From Rhynchopus euleeides (Eukaryota > Euglenozoa > Diplonemea > Diplonemida > Diplonemidae): a stretch of DNA of 64,000 nucleotides. How positions within the stretch are numbered: position 1 is the first letter of the stretch; each line of letters begins with the position of its first letter. Below the pieces are notes generated by a model that saw only the letters and a program-made list of their open reading frames with translations, was not told where the DNA came from and ran no database searches. Position numbers and translations under genes: made by a program. Location of the stretch: contig OY723254.1 of assembly GCA_963210315.1 (NCBI GenBank), positions 1,270,379 to 1,334,378 on the forward strand, given 5' to 3'. This document shows positions 32,223 through 43,200 of the stretch, piece by piece.

Positions 32223-33120
32223 TGTCAATGGGGGGGGGGGGGAAGCGGCTGTTGCGACGCGGTCACTCGGGCACACTTGTGATTTCGGCAAAAAAAAAAG
32301 GTAGCAGCCTTTTTTTCTTGAAGCACGGCACGACCACACCACGACATGGTGGGGGGCACACTTTTTTTTGGAGCCAATGCACATGGCATGAGGACTCCCT
32401 CCCCCTCACTCTCTCTCCCCCTCTCACTCGCCCAGGGCAGCGATAGCGAATACACTTCTGCTGCGCCTGGCGTGCCCAAAGGTAGACATCAGGATAGTGT
32501 TGCGTTCGGCATGTTTGGTTTTCTTTTTCGTTTGCGAAGAGACGGTATCCACACGACTTGCAGCCTTGGGCGCAACCACCGTGGTGTTGGGCAGTGCTGT
32601 GCAGCCGGAGAGAGGTGGGTGGAGAGGGGGGGGGGGGGGGCGTTTACCGCGCACATATTTTCAGCAAATTTTCTTTCTCTTTTCTTTCACGGTTTTATTT
32701 GGAAGATGGTGCCCACCCCACCCCCACCCCCCCCGACCCACCCACCCCACCCACAACCCCACACGCCCCTGCGGGGGTTAGAAGCCGCCTTTATCAGCGT
32801 TCGCAGGAACAGAGGGCTGTTTGCATTCATTCATATTCCAGGGGATGGGTGGGGCGGGGCGGGGGAGGAACAACCGAGAAAACCCGGCATCGGGTCAGGG
32901 TGTGGCGGACAGGGTGGGGTGGAGGGGGGGGTGGGGCGACGTGTGCTCGCCAGCCTGGCCCCCCTTCCCATCGCCATCGCCACCGTCACCAGCCCTGTGC
33001 CGCCTTCTGCAGGGGTTCCCGCCCGACCGACCCAACCCCAGCCCCCACCCGCTCCCAGGCAGTTGAGAACTGTCCCCTCCACTCTTGTATTCAACATAGA
33101 TATCATATCAGCCTCCTCCG
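32223..33120. other. Intergenic, homopolymer-rich
   Basis: Contains G- and C-runs and a C/A-rich stretch near 32705-32765. No gene, RNA or named repeat is supported. Confidence 0.4.
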
Positions 33121-33124
33121 GGGG

Positions 33125-33255
33125 ATGAGGGCCTTCGTTCAGAAGTGCAGAAAAAGTGAGAACACAAGCGAGCCGCCTCGCAACACTTGGCTGCAAAGTG
33201 TCACGCGTCGTCAAAGACACAGTTTGACACACACAGCGGCACAGGGCGAAGGGCC
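33125..33255. repeat. MITE-like GGGCCTTCGCT element, copy 4
   Basis: GAGGGCCTTCGTTCAGAAGTGCAG on the left and GGCACAGGGCGAAGGGCC on the right. The start (cagaagtgcag) and the interior (gccgcctcgcaaca...gacacagtttgacac) match copy 1 at 571-668. Confidence 0.55.
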
Positions 33256-34077
33256 ACCCGTGACAACCTTCGAGGCGGGGCATCGACAGAATGGCTTGGG
33301 ACTGTGCTCTTTTGAATTCCCCGGACAGTGCTCTCTTCCCGGTGCCCAGGCGCACAGGGGGGGGGGGGGGGGGGGGAGGGGGGAGGGAACCCACACAACG
33401 CTGTGTCGCGAGCCTTTGGGGGTATGAGCCTCCTGAGAGAACACAGAGCACAGGTGAGGGGGGGGGGTGCTTGATGCGGAAACATCGCCTTCTGAAGAAG
33501 CGCGCCATCTCAAGAAAGTTGCGATTTCAACGAAACGTAGACAATGGGGTGGGGGGTGGGGCGGAAGGTGGGGTGTGGCGGAGGTGGGGTGGTTTGCATC
33601 ACTGTCGAAAGTGAAGGTATGACAGCGCCCGCCCACCCCCCACCACCCCCCACCCTCCTGCAATGTGAACCTTTTCTGTCACCACACTGGGTATAATGCA
33701 CACGGGGGTGGGAGGGTGTGGGTGAGTGGGTGAGTGAGTGAGTGAGTCTACAGTCTTCTCTGGCACACCCTAGGTATACAGGGGAAGGGTAACGCCGCCA
33801 AAGAAACGATGCAAGCTCCCTCCACTCAACAGCACCGGGGTTTGGGGGAGATGGTTTGGGGGGTGCAGCTCTTGGCTATTCGGGTTTAAACCGCTTGATT
33901 TGGCAGCTCTGCCGCTAGGATCTGGCAGTTGGAAACATGGTGGTCGGGGGCGGGGGGATACTGTTGTCGAGAGAGTGAAGACAACACTGGCATGAGGGGT
34001 GGGTATGATATCCGCTCTCTTCATTTCATTTCTTTCACGAACGGCACAGGCGGGGTGGGGGGTGGGGGGGGGGGGTA
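33256..34077. other. Intergenic, homopolymer and microsatellite
   Basis: A G-run of about 18 at 33357-33376, a (GTGA)n stretch at about 33722-33747 and other low-complexity DNA. No supported gene. Confidence 0.4.
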
Positions 34078-34160
34078 CGGTGTATTGAAATAGAAGTAGA
34101 AGGAAGAACAACGGATGATCTCCCTTCACTCGCTACGCAGGTTGTGTCTGAGACCCAGTG
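34078..34160 (-). repeat. SINE-like family 2 (R2) copy
   Basis: G-run with tacggt, then gtattgaaatagaagtagaa, ggaagaacaacggatgatct, cccttcactcgctacgcagg, ttgtgtctgagacccagtgc. A degraded second piece (gtggaagagaaggtaccgca...) follows at about 34190-34240. Confidence 0.6.
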
Positions 34161-34244
34161 CTATATCCGGGGTGGGGTGGGGAGTGAAGTGGAAGAGAAG
34201 GTACCGCAAGGGATGGATGACCTCCCTCCATTCACAGGCGGGGG

Positions 34245-35320
34245 GGAGGGAGAGACGCTGGGCTTCATACCTACAACAAAATATGCCTGACAGAGGAGCC
34301 AGCGTGGTGTCACCCCTCCCCCACCTCCCCCTGAACAGCACACGAATGCCGGAGGCATTGCGGTGCACTTCACCGCAGCCCACCCCCATTTGGGTGGGGT
34401 CCCGGGTGAAAGACACACAACGCAATCGCAGCACTCTGGTCCGAGCGAGTCGTGACTCATCAGAAGGGGACCCACAGTGCACCTCTTCTGCTTTGCAGAA
34501 GGGGTGCGTACAATGAGGGTCCACCACACTCACACAACCACCCACACCGATTCAGGTTCACGAATTGTCAGGATCACACCTCCTCAGCCCCGAGTAGTTC
34601 TGGCCTTCGCCCCTCGGGAGTGTGTGGGGCTGTACGACAAGAGGTTAGGCGACACAGACAGCGCGGGGGAGAGCGAAACCGCGTGGAGTCACATAGAGTG
34701 GAAGTAGAGCGGTGGGCTCTGCTTGCGGTGGATAATTCAGTATGGTGCCTCCACGACATGGGTCGCTGTTTCATGCCACACCACAAAAAAATCAGTATTG
34801 CCAGACACGGAACAGAGAGAGACACGCGGGGAGGGGGGGGGGGGGTGATGTGGTCGCGGTGGCGGTGGCGGTGGCGGTGGCGGTTGGGGGTCGGTGAGTT
34901 TCGATAGAACAGGGGGGGGGGGGGTCGCCTGCCAAGACACTGGCCTCGCTGAATCGGTTTAACACATGGGGAGGCAGGTGTGTGTGTGTGTGGGCGGCAG
35001 GCCTGTCGCTAACTTTTCGATTATGGAGATTTGGTGGGTTGACGCTCCTGTTTTGGGGGGGGATCAGGGGGAAACACTAGGGGTCAATTTTTCTCGCGCG
35101 CGCTTCGCGCGCGCTCGTGTTGTTGCCTAATTTTCCCGTCGGTGGACCGCTAGGTGGGCACGGTGTGAGGCGCTGGGTTCCTTCCGTGGTTCCTCTCCCG
35201 CTCGCGCCATCCTCGGGTGCCGGAAGAAACCCAAAAAATGGCTTTCGGGACCATGATTTACCCCCTGATATGCCACGGCCGTTGAAGCGCAAGGACTTGG
35301 TTACTAGACGGGCACGCGAG
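34245..35320. other. Intergenic, no supported gene
   Basis: Short frames only. Contains a (GGTGGC)n stretch at 34857-34885, G-runs at 34828-34842 and 34911-34924, and a GCGCGCTTCGCGCGC palindrome at about 35096-35115. Confidence 0.35.
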
Positions 35321-35321
35321 A

Positions 35322-35380
35322 TGGGGGGTCTGGGGGTCGGAGCCCCCCAGCCGCCGGAGGCCACGGTAGTGAACATCTGT
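35322..35380 (+). repeat. R3 palindromic repeat
   Basis: ggggggtctgggggtcggag then ccccccagccgccggaggcc and acggtagtgaacatctgtt, near-identical to 20288-20352. Confidence 0.75.
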
Positions 35381-35472
35381 TCATTGTGGGCGTACAGATT
35401 CTGTGTGAGTTGGCTGCGTCCTCCTGAGGCTACTGGAGCTGTTGGATTCCTGACCTGTGTGCACACGCTATA

Positions 35473-35530
35473 CAGGGGGGTCTGGGGGGCGGAGCCCCCC
35501 AGCCGCCGGAGGCCACGGTAGTGAGCATCT
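35473..35530 (+). repeat. R3 palindromic repeat
   Basis: A second R3 copy in the same orientation, about 150 bp from the previous one, with the intact GGGGGGCGGAGCCCCCC core and ccggaggccacggtagtgag flank. Confidence 0.75.
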
Positions 35531-35554
35531 GTCCCTGCAAAACCATACTCTCTT

Positions 35555-35770
35555 CGACGTCGACCCAGTGAAAGTGGGTTGACGCTTGGTCGACGCTTGG
35601 TGAGCGTCGACCCAGTGGAACCGGGTCAACGCTAGGTTAGCGTCGACCCGGAATGGGTTGACGCTTGGTCCAGGCTTGAATGGCAACCCAGTTCCACTGG
35701 GTCGACGCTGGGTCGACGCTTTTTTATGGGGGGGGAAACCCAAAATCACTGGGTCGACGGTCGACGCTTA
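35555..35770. repeat. GTCGACGC palindromic tandem repeat
   Basis: Imperfect repeats of gtcgacccagtg, gtcgacgcttggt and gggttgacgc, many containing the SalI-type palindrome GTCGAC. Arms occur in both orientations, so the array can form hairpins. Confidence 0.7.
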
Positions 35771-35775
35771 GCGAC

Positions 35776-36910
35776 ATGCCTGTGTGGGCGGGGGGGGGGG
35801 GGGGGGGTGGGGGGGGGGGTAGTGAGGTAGAGGAAAAGGAATAACCGGACAACCTCCCGTTCTCACTACAGTGTGGGGTGCGGGTGTGTGTGGAGGTGGT
35901 GGATGGGGGGGGGGGGGGGGGTATGGATGCACGGCGCCCGATATTCTCTTATGGAAAAATCGTACTCCTTTCGCTTTATTATAGACACCCTGTCCAGCAA
36001 CTGTGGGAGAACCGTTCCGGACTACTTTTTGTTGAGCGCACACTTGCTGTCTCAAGGCTGTGTTGAAGCCCTGTGAAGTGGCATGAGGTGCTAATCCAAA
36101 GCTTCAGTCGTACGATTTCCTTCGTTACTTCGCGACTTCGCTACGCTTCGTCGCTCGTAACTAGTAAAAATAAAAAAATCACGCGAGAAGATCACTCTAG
36201 GATTCACAATGGTCAGATTTTCGCTTCGGATAGATAGGCGGGGAGAGGAGGGACCGGAGAGGGTCGCTCATACTGCTTTTTGTTGGAAATGGGTCTGGAA
36301 AAAGTCCTCCAGATTGCCGGTGCTTTGCAGCCCAAGGGCAGGGGAGTGGCCTCGAGAAAGGAAACCCCCTCGCGCAGAATCGCACACCCCCTCCCCCAGG
36401 GTGCTACGGCAAAGCCGCAGCAAACGCCGGCGGGGGAAAACGGCCCCTCCAAGCGGAAAATCTGTTCCCAGGACAACACTCCAATATGCGCCACCCTTCC
36501 GCCCGGAACCCCTGCAAAGGTTGTGGCTCCCAGGAGGAAAGAGAGGGGGGAAGGCGCGAGAAGGGGCGTGATTCCACAAATCAAAAGACCTCCAGGCGGC
36601 ACACCGACATGGTTAGTTTACACAACACCCCTGGCTCTGGGTGGGGCGATGGGGGCAGGGGTGGGGGGTGGGGGGTGGGGGGTGGGGGGTGGGGGGTGGG
36701 GGGTGGGGGGTACAGCACGGTATCTATCCAGGCCACCCCACCCCGGCTAGCCGGACACTCGGGCCACCCGCAGTGAAGACCCTCACTCCAGAAGCCCTGA
36801 AGTCGAAAAAAGGTCAGGTGCAGAATCAGCCCTCACCCCGCACTCTATACGCAGCCAGGATCCCAGTTCTGGGAGGGGCAGCTTCTGGGAGGGGCAGGAG
36901 GTGGGGGGGG
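35776..36910. other. Intergenic with an old repeat and GGGGGGT microsatellite
   Basis: 35955-36150 is the partner of the diverged repeat at 11670-11880. At 36120-36160 it ends in cgacttcgctacgcttcgtc palindromic DNA. A (GGGGGGT)n microsatellite lies at 36657-36713. No supported gene. Confidence 0.5.
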
Positions 36911-36969
36911 GGGGGTTTGATCGTCGAGAGGGAATGGAAAAGTAAATCTCCCAGCACCTTCTCGCAATG
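36905..36969 (-). mobile_element. SINE-like family 1 (R1), truncated copy
   Basis: G-run, TTTGATCGTCGAGAG and about 40 further bases up to cttctcgcaatgg, then the match stops. ggaggggcag occurs on both sides, a possible target duplication. Confidence 0.65.
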
Positions 36970-38716
36970 GAGGGGCAGCAATGTGGCGTGTAGCCCGAGC
37001 AGGCGTTGAGGCCTACATTGCAGTGAGAGGATATGCGGCTTTCGCCTCCCCTGTTGTGGAGGCGGGGGGGAGCCTGGTGCAGAGTTTCTCGCCCTCCCTC
37101 CACTCACATTGGCTACAGGCAGCGTCGAGACGTGGGAGGGGGAGGGGGGGTGCGGGTTTCCAACTCGGTGGGCCGGGGACTCCAGGTAGGCAGGTGGTAA
37201 GCCTTCAGGTGGGTGGTGGGGAGAGGAAATGGCACAGCGGCACGGTGATGGGGAATAAAGCTTTTGCAAGGCCCGCGGTCACTTGACACATGCCAGAACA
37301 GAACAAATGTAACACCCCGCCCCCCCCCCCCCCTCTCGCCCCCCCGCGCGGAGGGAAAGATGGGTCAAAAATATGACGCCGCAAAAAAAAAAGTCACACT
37401 GATCGGTAATGCCGAGAATCATTCGGGGCATGGCATGTCTGCCTGTTTGTGCAGGGAGATGATTTGTTTGTTTTTTTTCCCTGTTTTGCCAAGGTTTTCA
37501 TTGTTTTGCTGCCTTCTTGACAATGTGGGTTTTCATTTCTGCTTATTTCTTGATGTTGGAGTCGTGCATCTCCAAAGGCTAGAAAAAGAGAGTAGGGCAG
37601 ATGTGCGGTTCCCACAGCCAGTTGCCCAACTCCGGCAGAATTGATGTGCCGAGGATCATTTCTGACAGACAGTGCGATGCAGTCCCAAAGCGCTGGACCT
37701 CCTCCGGAGGGACGGGCACAATGAAGACAGATAACAGCACAACGACAACGACGAGACTGTGATGGGTGACCACACAGAAGGCCCTTGTCACCAAGGGCAC
37801 AGCTCTGATACGATGCGGCCACGACTGACACACGAAACTAGACATGCAACCCCACAGCCTTGCACATGCAAAGAAAACCAAACTAAGCACTCGTCCACTT
37901 CTTCCAGCAAGTTCCACTGAGAGCAGCATACAGTTGCCGGAAGTTGCCTGGAAGACAGGCAGGGCGTGGTTCACACAACCAACAAGCTCTGTGATTGTGC
38001 TGGCATTTCACCTGCATTTGACCATGCGGGAATAGGGGATATCGGTGCGGGGGATGGGTGGGGGCCCCTCAGAGGTGCAGAGGTGGGTGGTGGAGGCTGT
38101 TGGGTGAAAATTAAACTGGATCGCGCGAGGCACAAGAATGGGCAGACATTGCCACACACACTGACTCATGCAGTTCTTAATCTATACATGGCAGCACATC
38201 CCCAACGTCGTGTGGAGTTGACTCGGGAGACAGGCCAGAAGAGCTGTGTCACTGTGTCACTCTGTGGCGCACTACACTTGAGGCGCCTGAGGGGCTGGCA
38301 TGAGAGACAGGGAGGGCCTTTGCTCGAAGGGTGAGCCGCCTCACAAAATAGGCTGCAACCTGACACACTTTGGCACAGCCCCAGGGGATGCCACAACACA
38401 CACCCGAGGCATGCCTCTGCAACAAACAGGTGCCAAATGCCAAAGTGCAGTCCGGCCACTGGCTGCCGATTGTCCAATGTCGGGAGCCCGCGGATAAAAA
38501 CACAGATCTCAAAACACTCCCTGTGTGGCGGGAGGCACGTCAGCCCCATGGGAGCTTTCGCAGAAAGTGTGAGGGTAGTGTGCGTGTGGGTGGTGGGGTG
38601 GGTGGTGATCATCCGGAGAGTGAAGTGGAATACGAACTGGCGATAGAGAGAGAGAGAAAAGAAAGGGTGCGGAGATAGAGGCGTGGTAGTATCACGCCGA
38701 CTGCCAGGGTGTTGGC
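36970..38716. other. Intergenic, no supported gene
   Basis: C-rich and T-rich tracts near 37318-37345 and 37468-37485. At about 38308-38385 a single degraded GGGCCTTTGCTCGAAGGGTG fragment of the MITE-like family keeps its interior (gccgcctcacaaaataggct...). No coding region is convincing. Confidence 0.4.
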
Positions 38717-40462
38717 TCATTCATTCCCGTTGAGTGCAACAGCCTTTGCGGTCACAATGGGAACGGGGCCGAGGGACGGTGTCGCACCCATCGGCAAACT
38801 CGGGCTGGAGGCTGCGCTGGGAAGGATCCCTGTCGAGGCAGGGCCAATAGGCGGGACGCCTATAGATGCTGGCACCGGCCCCTGTGACAGGCTGAGCGAA
38901 CGCTCGCCGATAAGCGGGAGGGAGCTTGTGGATGGCGCATTGCCGTTGTCGCGCTCAACACGGTATTGAAAGTCGTAGCGGGTCCCTTCCTCGCTGTTGA
39001 AGCTGCGGATGGTGCCGTATCCGCTGCTGGTGCCGATCACATCGCGGTGCATGCTGCGCCGCGCGCCGAGTTCTTTGAGAAGCCCCTTGCCCTTTGCCAA
39101 CACCACCACTCGGTACAGCCGGTAGACCAGCACAAGCCGCACGATGACTGCCGTTCCCGTGGCTGCCATGAGGACCCCCCCAATCGGAAACCTCGTGTCC
39201 TGCAGCAGCCGTGAGTTGTTGTCAGGACCCACCTGCTCCATGACGCTCTGCACAAATGCTGTGACTTCGATGCCCCAACCGACAGCGTACATCGCAACCA
39301 AGCCCTGTGTGGGTGTGAAAGTGGAAGAGCCGAGCACCATGCACTGAAAGATACGCTGCTTCGATCCACAGACAGGCTGTGTGTGAACACAGGCGCATCG
39401 GAAACGACACTGGCTGTCCCACCCCCCGGAATAGCCACACGCCACAGTAGTTAGGGGCAGACTCATCGGGTTGCGACTACTCGGCAGACGAGTCAGAATG
39501 TCAATCCGATACCCAACTACCGCGATGTGCAGAGTCTCATGCAGCGGATACATACCTTGAGAAGTGTCATCCATTCGTGTTTGACGGACTTGCGCAGAGG
39601 GACGAACAGGAGTACCGGCATGACAATCCCGAAAATAGCGTTGAGGACGACGAACCACACGGGCCAGCTGTGTGGGTGTGGTGAGGGTGCACATCGGCAA
39701 GCCAATACTTCGACACGATCAGGAAAGAAGTAACCTGCCGAACAACTGCTGGAAGCGGATTCAGTCGCCAAGCGATGTGCCACTTGAGTGCACAACCCTC
39801 TCTCAAACAGTGCTCCCTGAAAGCACTACATACCTGACGAGATTCCATGCCAGCGTGCACTGCATGACAGCTGCGAACAGATCGCAGGAGAGTGCGGCAG
39901 TGAAGGAACGGTATGCCTGATGGATGGCCAGCGAATCCGCCAGTGCACCCAGCTCCCGGTAGGGCCGCCACCCAAAGCCTTCTGCTGACTTGTAGACTGC
40001 GACAGAGAGACACAGAGAGATGAAGGCACCCACCCAGTGCACCGCAATCTCGCCAGCTGTGTGCGTATACCCTGTGAATGTATCACGCCAGTCGAGGGTG
40101 ACAAATAGAGTCTCTACCAGCACCAGCATTAACGCAGCGACAAGCGTATATTCGTTCTGCGTGTAGACGGAATGGAAGGCCATGACGTAGTGGAAGCTGG
40201 CATAGACGATAATCAGCCGCTGGAACACATCCTGATCGCTGCCGTGCTTCACAAAGCACGACACCACCACCAGCACATCCACCACCAAAGTGTACACAAG
40301 GAAGATCTTTGTGATAATGGGCATTGACGAAATCACCTCGAACACACGCCCTGGTCGGAACATCGTAAACACGCCATCGCACAGCACGGCAACACTCGGG
40401 CCTGCATCCTTCTGGTGGACCCTCGCCCTGTCTGCCTTTGGCAACTCGGGCGAGGGCCCCAT
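38717..40462 (-). CDS. Multi-pass membrane protein, three exons, unknown family
   Basis: Three coding exons on the minus strand: 40462-39834, 39667-39556 and 39343-38717. Introns start GTATGT (39833 and 39555) and end CACACAG (39668) and CTTTCAG (39344); phases 2 and 0 join the frames exactly, for example ..LVR|S|WPVWF. I count about seven or eight hydrophobic spans, including KIFLVYTLVVDVLVVVSCFV, TLVAALMLVLVETLFVTL, VWFVVLNAIFGIVMPVLLFV, GLVAMYAVGWGIEVTAFV and IGGVLMAATGTAVIVRLVLV, then a cytosolic-looking C-tail rich in Ser/Pro. It may be a receptor-like or transport protein; I cannot assign a family. The start is the first in-frame ATG. An acceptor-like CCCAACAG at about 40530 leaves room for a 5' exon. 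Confidence 0.8.
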
Positions 40463-40669
40463 GGCCTGTGGGCCTGTGGCGTGTCCGGGGCCGCAGTGGC
40501 CGGACCCACACTGCCTACGACAGGTGCACCCTGTTGGGATGGTGTTTGCAATGTGGCAGGAAGACGTGGTATTGACGTGTGACAACACGCAGTGTGCAGC
40601 GCATCAAGGAGAGCCTCGCCAGGGAGAAGGGGCCTGCACTACTGCTCCCACATAACTTCGGGCTGCAGC

Positions 40670-40748
40670 CCTCATCTGAGGGGGGGGGGGGGGTTTGATC
40701 GTCGAGAGTGAATGGAAAAGCAAGTCTCCTCATCTGAGGGGGGGGGGG
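40670..40748 (-). mobile_element. SINE-like family 1 (R1), short copy with clear target duplication
   Basis: Only about 38 bp of R1 (TTTGATCGTCGAGAG through aagcaagtct) is present. Directly before it lies cctcatctgag plus a G-run, and directly after it cctcatctgag plus a G-run again. The duplicated CCTCATCTGAGGGGGG is a target duplication that includes the G-run. This is the best evidence in the window that R1 moves by target-primed insertion at G/C runs. Confidence 0.85.
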
Positions 40749-41072
40749 AACTGTGGCTGAGACAGCAATCCCAAACCAATCCACAACGTCCATGGGGAGA
40801 GGAGGGTAGCAAAGCAGAGAAGGCGAGATCCCGCCGTAAAGGGACGACCTCCCCTCCACTCAATCACATAAAATCGGCGGGAGGGGAGGGGGCAGAGGGG
40901 GGGGGGGGGCGATGATCGGGGAAATGAGATGTTCCATTGACCCTGGGTGGTGGGGTGTGGGGGGAGTGAAGAACCCCAGAGCGGCCCATCTCCCCCTCCT
41001 CCCCTCTCAGCTATAAACTGAATCCCCCCATCCCACCCACCAACCCACCCGACCCCAACGCTTGACTTCACT

Positions 41073-41978
41073 TCACTTCGAGTTCGCCACCGCCCTCACC
41101 TGCGCCAGCAGCTTGCCTATAAACGCCTCCTCCAGAAGGAACACTGCCGCATCAAACCCCTTCTCGAGATACACATGCCCCACCACAGCCTTCAGTGCTG
41201 CGGAAAACACACGCACCTCTGTGGCATCCTGCTCGGCCTCGACATCTGCAGCGCCCCCCTCCCCACCCCCGCCGGGGTAATGCGCCACGAGGTCAGCCCC
41301 GAGGGATGTCCCGTAATAGCAGTGCCCCTGCAGCTTGCGGGCTGTGTCCATGCAGGTGAGGACATGCTTTGCAGGGGGCACTGCACGGAACACCTTTGAG
41401 AGGTTCCTGTCACTCAGGAGGTGGAGAGCCGCTTCCTGATGCGAAGCACCGAGAGACGCATCCAGCTGCACAAGACACGCCGACCGTGCATAGAGGTGCA
41501 GCACGAGAGACCCCACTGCCGCAAGCGCCTCGTTGTTGGCGTGGGCAGAGTAGCTCTTGTCGACAAGCGGGAGGAAGAGCAGCATGCCGCCTTCGGCGGC
41601 ATCGCCTGGGAGACGCTCCAGCTCGAAGTGGTTCTTCAGCACCTCAGTGGCGTGCTGTGCAAAGTCTTGCGGGAGCCACGCGCCCATGTCCTCCGCCATG
41701 CCCCTCCCGGAGGCCTCCACCGGGTGCGTGTATGCAGGGATCAGCACCTCGGGTCCGCGTGGGGGGCGCGTCTCCCTGAGGCGGGTGATGGTCTGGTCGA
41801 ACACGCTGCTGCCCCTCCGCAGAACGGCATCTCGCTTCGGTGCCATGGCCCCGTTGCTGTCGGACTGCGCGCGGCGGACCAGCTCTGCAAACGGGAGGCG
41901 TTCCTCCGCCCGCCGGAGGGCGCGGGCATGGCGCATTGCATTCAGCGCATCACGCCTGCCGGCGAGCGTGCTGGACAT
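41073..41978 (-). CDS. RNase III-fold protein lacking catalytic residues (mL44-like?) (301 aa)
   Basis: The N-terminus is rich in Arg/Ala without acids (MSSTLAGRRDALNAMRHARALRR) and looks like an organellar targeting helix. At about 149-163 ANNEALAAVGSLVLHLYAR fits RNase III signature 1 (NERLEFLGDAVL), but the catalytic Glu and Asp positions are Ala and Ser. At about 263-276 KAVVGHVYLEKGF fits signature 2 (EALIGAIYLDGGF), with Glu replaced by Lys. The fold is therefore probably kept while catalysis is lost, as in mitoribosomal protein mL44 and some editing-complex subunits. Single exon, ATG in a ccgccaATG context. Family assignment is by eye, with moderate confidence. Confidence 0.7.
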   Translation of the reverse strand: MSSTLAGRRDALNAMRHARALRRAEERLPFAELVRRAQSDSNGAMAPKRDAVLRRGSSVFDQTITRLRETRPPRGPEVLIPAYTHPVEASGRGMAEDMGAWLPQDFAQHATEVLKNHFELERLPGDAAEGGMLLFLPLVDKSYSAHANNEALAAVGSLVLHLYARSACLVQLDASLGASHQEAALHLLSDRNLSKVFRAVPPAKHVLTCMDTARKLQGHCYYGTSLGADLVAHYPGGGGEGGAADVEAEQDATEVRVFSAALKAVVGHVYLEKGFDAAVFLLEEAFIGKLLAQVRAVANSK

Positions 41979-42154
41979 TGGCGGATTCTGCTCTCAAGAG
42001 GACACAGCAGCAGGAGGGGGTGGTGGTGATCCGGTGTGTGAGAGGTGTGTGTGTGTGGGGGGGTGGGCTGGGGGAAATCCGAGCCAGGCCCCGCCCCCCG
42101 CCCCCCCAGTGTGGTGTGCAGGTCACTGCATCGCCTGTGAGGATGTGGTGAGGG

Positions 42155-42455
42155 TAGTGGGGGGGGTTTGATCGTCGAGAGGGAATGGAAAAGTAAATCT
42201 CCCAGCACCTTCTCGCAATGTTAGTCCTTTTTGTAGTCACTACACCAGATATGTTGTACAAGGCAGATCAATGCACAACGGGAGGGTGTGTAGCAGTTGT
42301 CTGTCAGTGGCTTGGTGGTTGGACCGCAATACAGTATCACTAAAACACAACCAGGTGTCTGTCCGTAATACGTAGTCTCTCCTTGACACCATATACTTTG
42401 TGCCCCTGTATCGTTGTTTTTTTGTACGAATAAATGGCGGAAGGGAAGGAGGGGT
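42155..42455 (-). mobile_element. SINE-like family 1 (R1), full-length copy with target duplication
   Basis: About 290 bp, nearly identical to 10131-10425, from TTTGATCGTCGAGAG to aataaatggcggaagggaag. The left flank is gagggtagtgggggg and the right flank gaggggtagtgggggg, a target duplication that again ends in a G-run. Confidence 0.85.
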
Positions 42456-42975
42456 AGTGGGGGGGGGGGGGGGCGAAACTGGGGGTGGTGTTGGAGTCGG
42501 CAAAGGCAGTTTGTTTTGAGGGGGGAGGGGGCTGTGTGCATGTCACAGGTATCGCTTAAGCAGCCTTCGACGAGAAGGATCGTGACTGTGCGGTGTCTCG
42601 CTACTTTTAACTCGATAACCCGCCCGCCCTCCCTTGCTCACCATACCCATTTGTTAGTCGGATTTGCAGCATTCCGGAAGGGTGCTGACAGAGCGCGGCT
42701 TTCGCTAACATAACAACACTGTAAAGAACAAGACGCTCGTAGCATGCGCTTCGGTCATTAACGTTGGCGATGATTTCCTAATCGAGCGCGGGTGCCAACA
42801 GGAGTCCACAAGATGCAATAAATACACCGTTGCACTGTTGGCTGGATGCACTCCACCCCTGATCCCCCCTTGCCACCACCACGACGTAGTCCTGTAAAGG
42901 TACAGCCAGAGAAGGAAGGTTATCTAAACCAAAAGCAGATGTCTTGTGGCTATTGCGTGAGACAATCAGATGTGC
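42456..42975. other. Intergenic, no supported gene
   Basis: G-rich start, then moderate-composition DNA without credible ORF, RNA gene or named repeat. Confidence 0.35.
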
Positions 42976-42979
42976 TTCC

Positions 42980-43068
42980 TCAAGGTTTCGCTCAGAAATG
43001 CAAGAACAGTGGGGCACCTCATACAAATAGACGAGCAAAGTGGCACAGTTTGGCACAGAGCGAAGCCC
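42980..43068. repeat. MITE-like GGGCCTTCGCT family, degraded copy
   Basis: aaggtttcgctcagaaatgc at the left and ggcacagagcgaagcccaat at the right, with the family interior (agtggcacagtttggcacag). Followed by a short direct repeat of ccgggataaccacctgga (43075-43110). Confidence 0.5.
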
Positions 43069-43200
43069 AATCCGGGATAACCACCTGGACCCACTCCGGG
43101 ATAACCACCTGGAACATGCATAACACGGTGTGATTGGTTCTGAGTCAGTTCTGAGCCGCCTCAGGTGGCATCGCTGACACCGAGGATCGCTTTTACATGT

